Shown here: piece after piece, positions 5,437 to 6,709 of the stretch
Layout of the letters: each line of letters opens with the position of its first letter
Numbering within the stretch: position 1 is the first letter of the stretch
NCBI GenBank assembly: GCA_937951455.1
Contig: CALFBU010000255.1
Location: 1 to 6,709, forward strand
Reading direction: 5' to 3'
From: an uncultured Rhizobiaceae group bacterium
GTDB lineage: Bacteria > Pseudomonadota > Alphaproteobacteria > Rhizobiales > Rhizobiaceae
DNA length: 6,709 bases
Translations under genes and position numbers: made by a program
The notes under the pieces: model-generated
What the model saw: only the letters and a program-made list of their open reading frames with translations
What the model was told of the DNA's origin: nothing
Database searches by the model: none

Positions 5437-6709
5437 ATGAGAACGAAATCAAAGCTAATGAGAACACTTCTGGCTGCGACCATACTTGCTGGTTCAACAG
5501 TTATGGCATCTGCTGAAACATTACGTTGGGCACGCGCTGGTGACAGCTTGACCATGGACCCTCATTCACAAAATGAAGGCCCGACCCACGCACTTGCTCA
5601 ACAAGTTTATGAGCCGCTTATTTCTCCGGATATGGAAGCTAAGCCAATTCCTGCACTAGCGACCGAGTGGTCTGTCAAAGAAGGCAATCCAAACGTTTGG
5701 GTTTTCAAGCTGCGCGAAGGTGTCAAGTTTCATGGTGGCGAAGACTTTACAGCTGAGGATGTAGTTTTCTCTTTTAATCGTGCCAAGCACGAAAGCTCCG
5801 ACATGAAAGAGCTCATCGTCACCATCAAGGAAGTGCGCGCGGTTGACGACTATACGGTTGAAATCGAGACGGATGGCCCAAACCCGATTTTGCCGAACAA
5901 TTTAACCAACCTCTTCATGATGGACAAAGGCTGGTCTGAAGCAAACAAGGTTGCTGTTCCTGCGGAATTTGATACGGGCGAAGAAACATTTGCTGTTCGA
6001 AATGCAAACGGTACTGGCGCATTTATGCTGGAAAGCCGCGAACCAGATGTGAAAACAGTCCTCAAGGCAAATCCAAACTATTGGGGCAAGGGACAATTCC
6101 CGCTTGAGATTACCGAAATTGTTTACACGCCTATCCAAAACGCGGCGACGCGTGTTGCGGCGCTGCTTTCAGGTGAAGTCGATCTCATTCAGGACGTTCC
6201 GGTACAGGACTTGAGCCGCGTTTCAAGTGCGGATGGCTTGATCGTAAACAACGCTCCTCAAAACCGTACAATCTTCTTTGGCATCAACTCAGGCGATGCA
6301 GATCTGAAAAATGATAACGTGGAAGGAAAAAATCCTTTTGCTGATTTGAAAGTACGCAAAGCGATGAGCCTTGCGCTCGATAGAGACGCGATTAAGCAAG
6401 TCGTAATGCGTGGTCAATCAGCACCTACTGGCGTTATTATTCCACCTTTCGTGAACGGCTGGACCGAAGCGCTGGACGCTTATCCTAAAGCTGACATTGA
6501 AGCAGCAAAAGCCTTGATGGCTGAAGCAGGTTATGGCGACGGATTTGAAGTCACGATGCACTGCCCTAATGACCGTTATGTCAATGATGAAGCAATTTGT
6601 CAGGCAGCGGTCGGAATGTTTGGCAAAATCGGCATCAAAGCGAACCTGGTTGCCCAAACCAAAGCAAACCACTTCCCGCTGATCTCCCAAAAAGAGACGG
6701 ATCTTTATC
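5437..6709 (+). CDS. ABC transporter periplasmic solute-binding protein, family 5 (DppA/OppA type), N-terminal part
   Basis: Family 5 solute-binding proteins capture peptides, opines, nickel or similar solutes in the periplasm and deliver them to an ABC permease. The first 424 codons are present; the gene continues past the right edge, and family members usually run to roughly 500-550 residues. A Sec signal peptide is clear: basic start MRTKSK, hydrophobic core to about residue 22, and predicted cleavage after ASA (residue 26). There is no lipobox cysteine. The family signature is at residues 89-116 (VFKLREGVKFHGG then FTAEDVVFSFNRAK). Other typical stretches are VYEPLI (57-62), the NANGTGAF segment, NPNYWG, the AATRVAALLSGEVDLIQDVP segment and LKVRKAMSLALDRDAI. 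Permease and ATPase genes would be expected downstream, outside the window. The substrate cannot be told from this sequence. It is divergent from fnr and probably belongs to a separate transport operon. Confidence 0.93.
   Translation, partial: MRTKSKLMRTLLAATILAGSTVMASAETLRWARAGDSLTMDPHSQNEGPTHALAQQVYEPLISPDMEAKPIPALATEWSVKEGNPNVWVFKLREGVKFHGGEDFTAEDVVFSFNRAKHESSDMKELIVTIKEVRAVDDYTVEIETDGPNPILPNNLTNLFMMDKGWSEANKVAVPAEFDTGEETFAVRNANGTGAFMLESREPDVKTVLKANPNYWGKGQFPLEITEIVYTPIQNAATRVAALLSGEVDLIQDVPVQDLSRVSSADGLIVNNAPQNRTIFFGINSGDADLKNDNVEGKNPFADLKVRKAMSLALDRDAIKQVVMRGQSAPTGVIIPPFVNGWTEALDAYPKADIEAAKALMAEAGYGDGFEVTMHCPNDRYVNDEAICQAAVGMFGKIGIKANLVAQTKANHFPLISQKETDLY

Noticed and set aside
5850..6138. 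Two minus-strand open frames within the solute-binding protein gene
   Set aside because: They are shadow frames of a continuous plus-strand coding sequence that carries a signal peptide and the family 5 signature.
1..6709. CRISPR arrays, insertion sequences, transfer RNAs, phage genes or a novel defence system
   Set aside because: I saw no regularly spaced repeats, transposase-like frames, terminal inverted repeats or tRNA-like folds; every substantial coding stretch belongs to a known respiratory, regulatory or transport family.

Overview
The window looks like a piece of a moderate-to-low GC alphaproteobacterial chromosome. The evidence is a ccoNOQP operon running directly into ccoG, next to an FNR regulator with the N-terminal cysteine arrangement of the FnrN/FnrL group and a typical alphaproteobacterial anaerobox. 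I cannot name the genus. A free-living microaerobic or facultatively anaerobic bacterium fits best.

Region 1 (1-3718, all minus strand) is the cytochrome cbb3 oxidase operon, read right to left: ccoN (catalytic haem-copper subunit), ccoO (mono-haem c), ccoQ (53-residue small subunit), ccoP (di-haem c), then the first 103 codons of ccoG (FixG/RdxA). The genes are separated by 5-11 bases or overlap, and each has a purine-rich ribosome binding site. The signature residues visible in N, O, Q and P are intact, so a functional high-affinity terminal oxidase is expected.

Region 2 (3719-3878) is the divergent control region. It holds one near-palindromic FNR/FixK box (3805-3818) between ccoN and a plus-strand gene. 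A -10-like hexamer sits at class II distance from the box on the plus-strand side. A second, unassigned inverted repeat (3751-3766) lies in the presumed ccoN leader.

Region 3 (3879-5099) holds a hemerythrin-domain protein gene on the plus strand and, convergent to it with a 9-base gap, an FNR-type oxygen-sensing regulator on the minus strand. A plausible circuit follows: the local FNR protein loses activity when its Fe-S cluster meets oxygen, and under low oxygen it binds 3805-3818 and switches on both the cbb3 oxidase and the hemerythrin protein. This is inference from sequence.

Region 4 (5100-5436) is an AT-rich intergenic stretch with no convincing gene. Region 5 (5437 to the window end) is the start of a periplasmic family 5 (peptide/opine/nickel type) ABC transporter solute-binding protein, cut by the window edge and apparently unrelated to the respiratory block.

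Everything here belongs to known families. The least ordinary element is the hemerythrin-like gene placed between fnr and cco and sharing the anaerobox.
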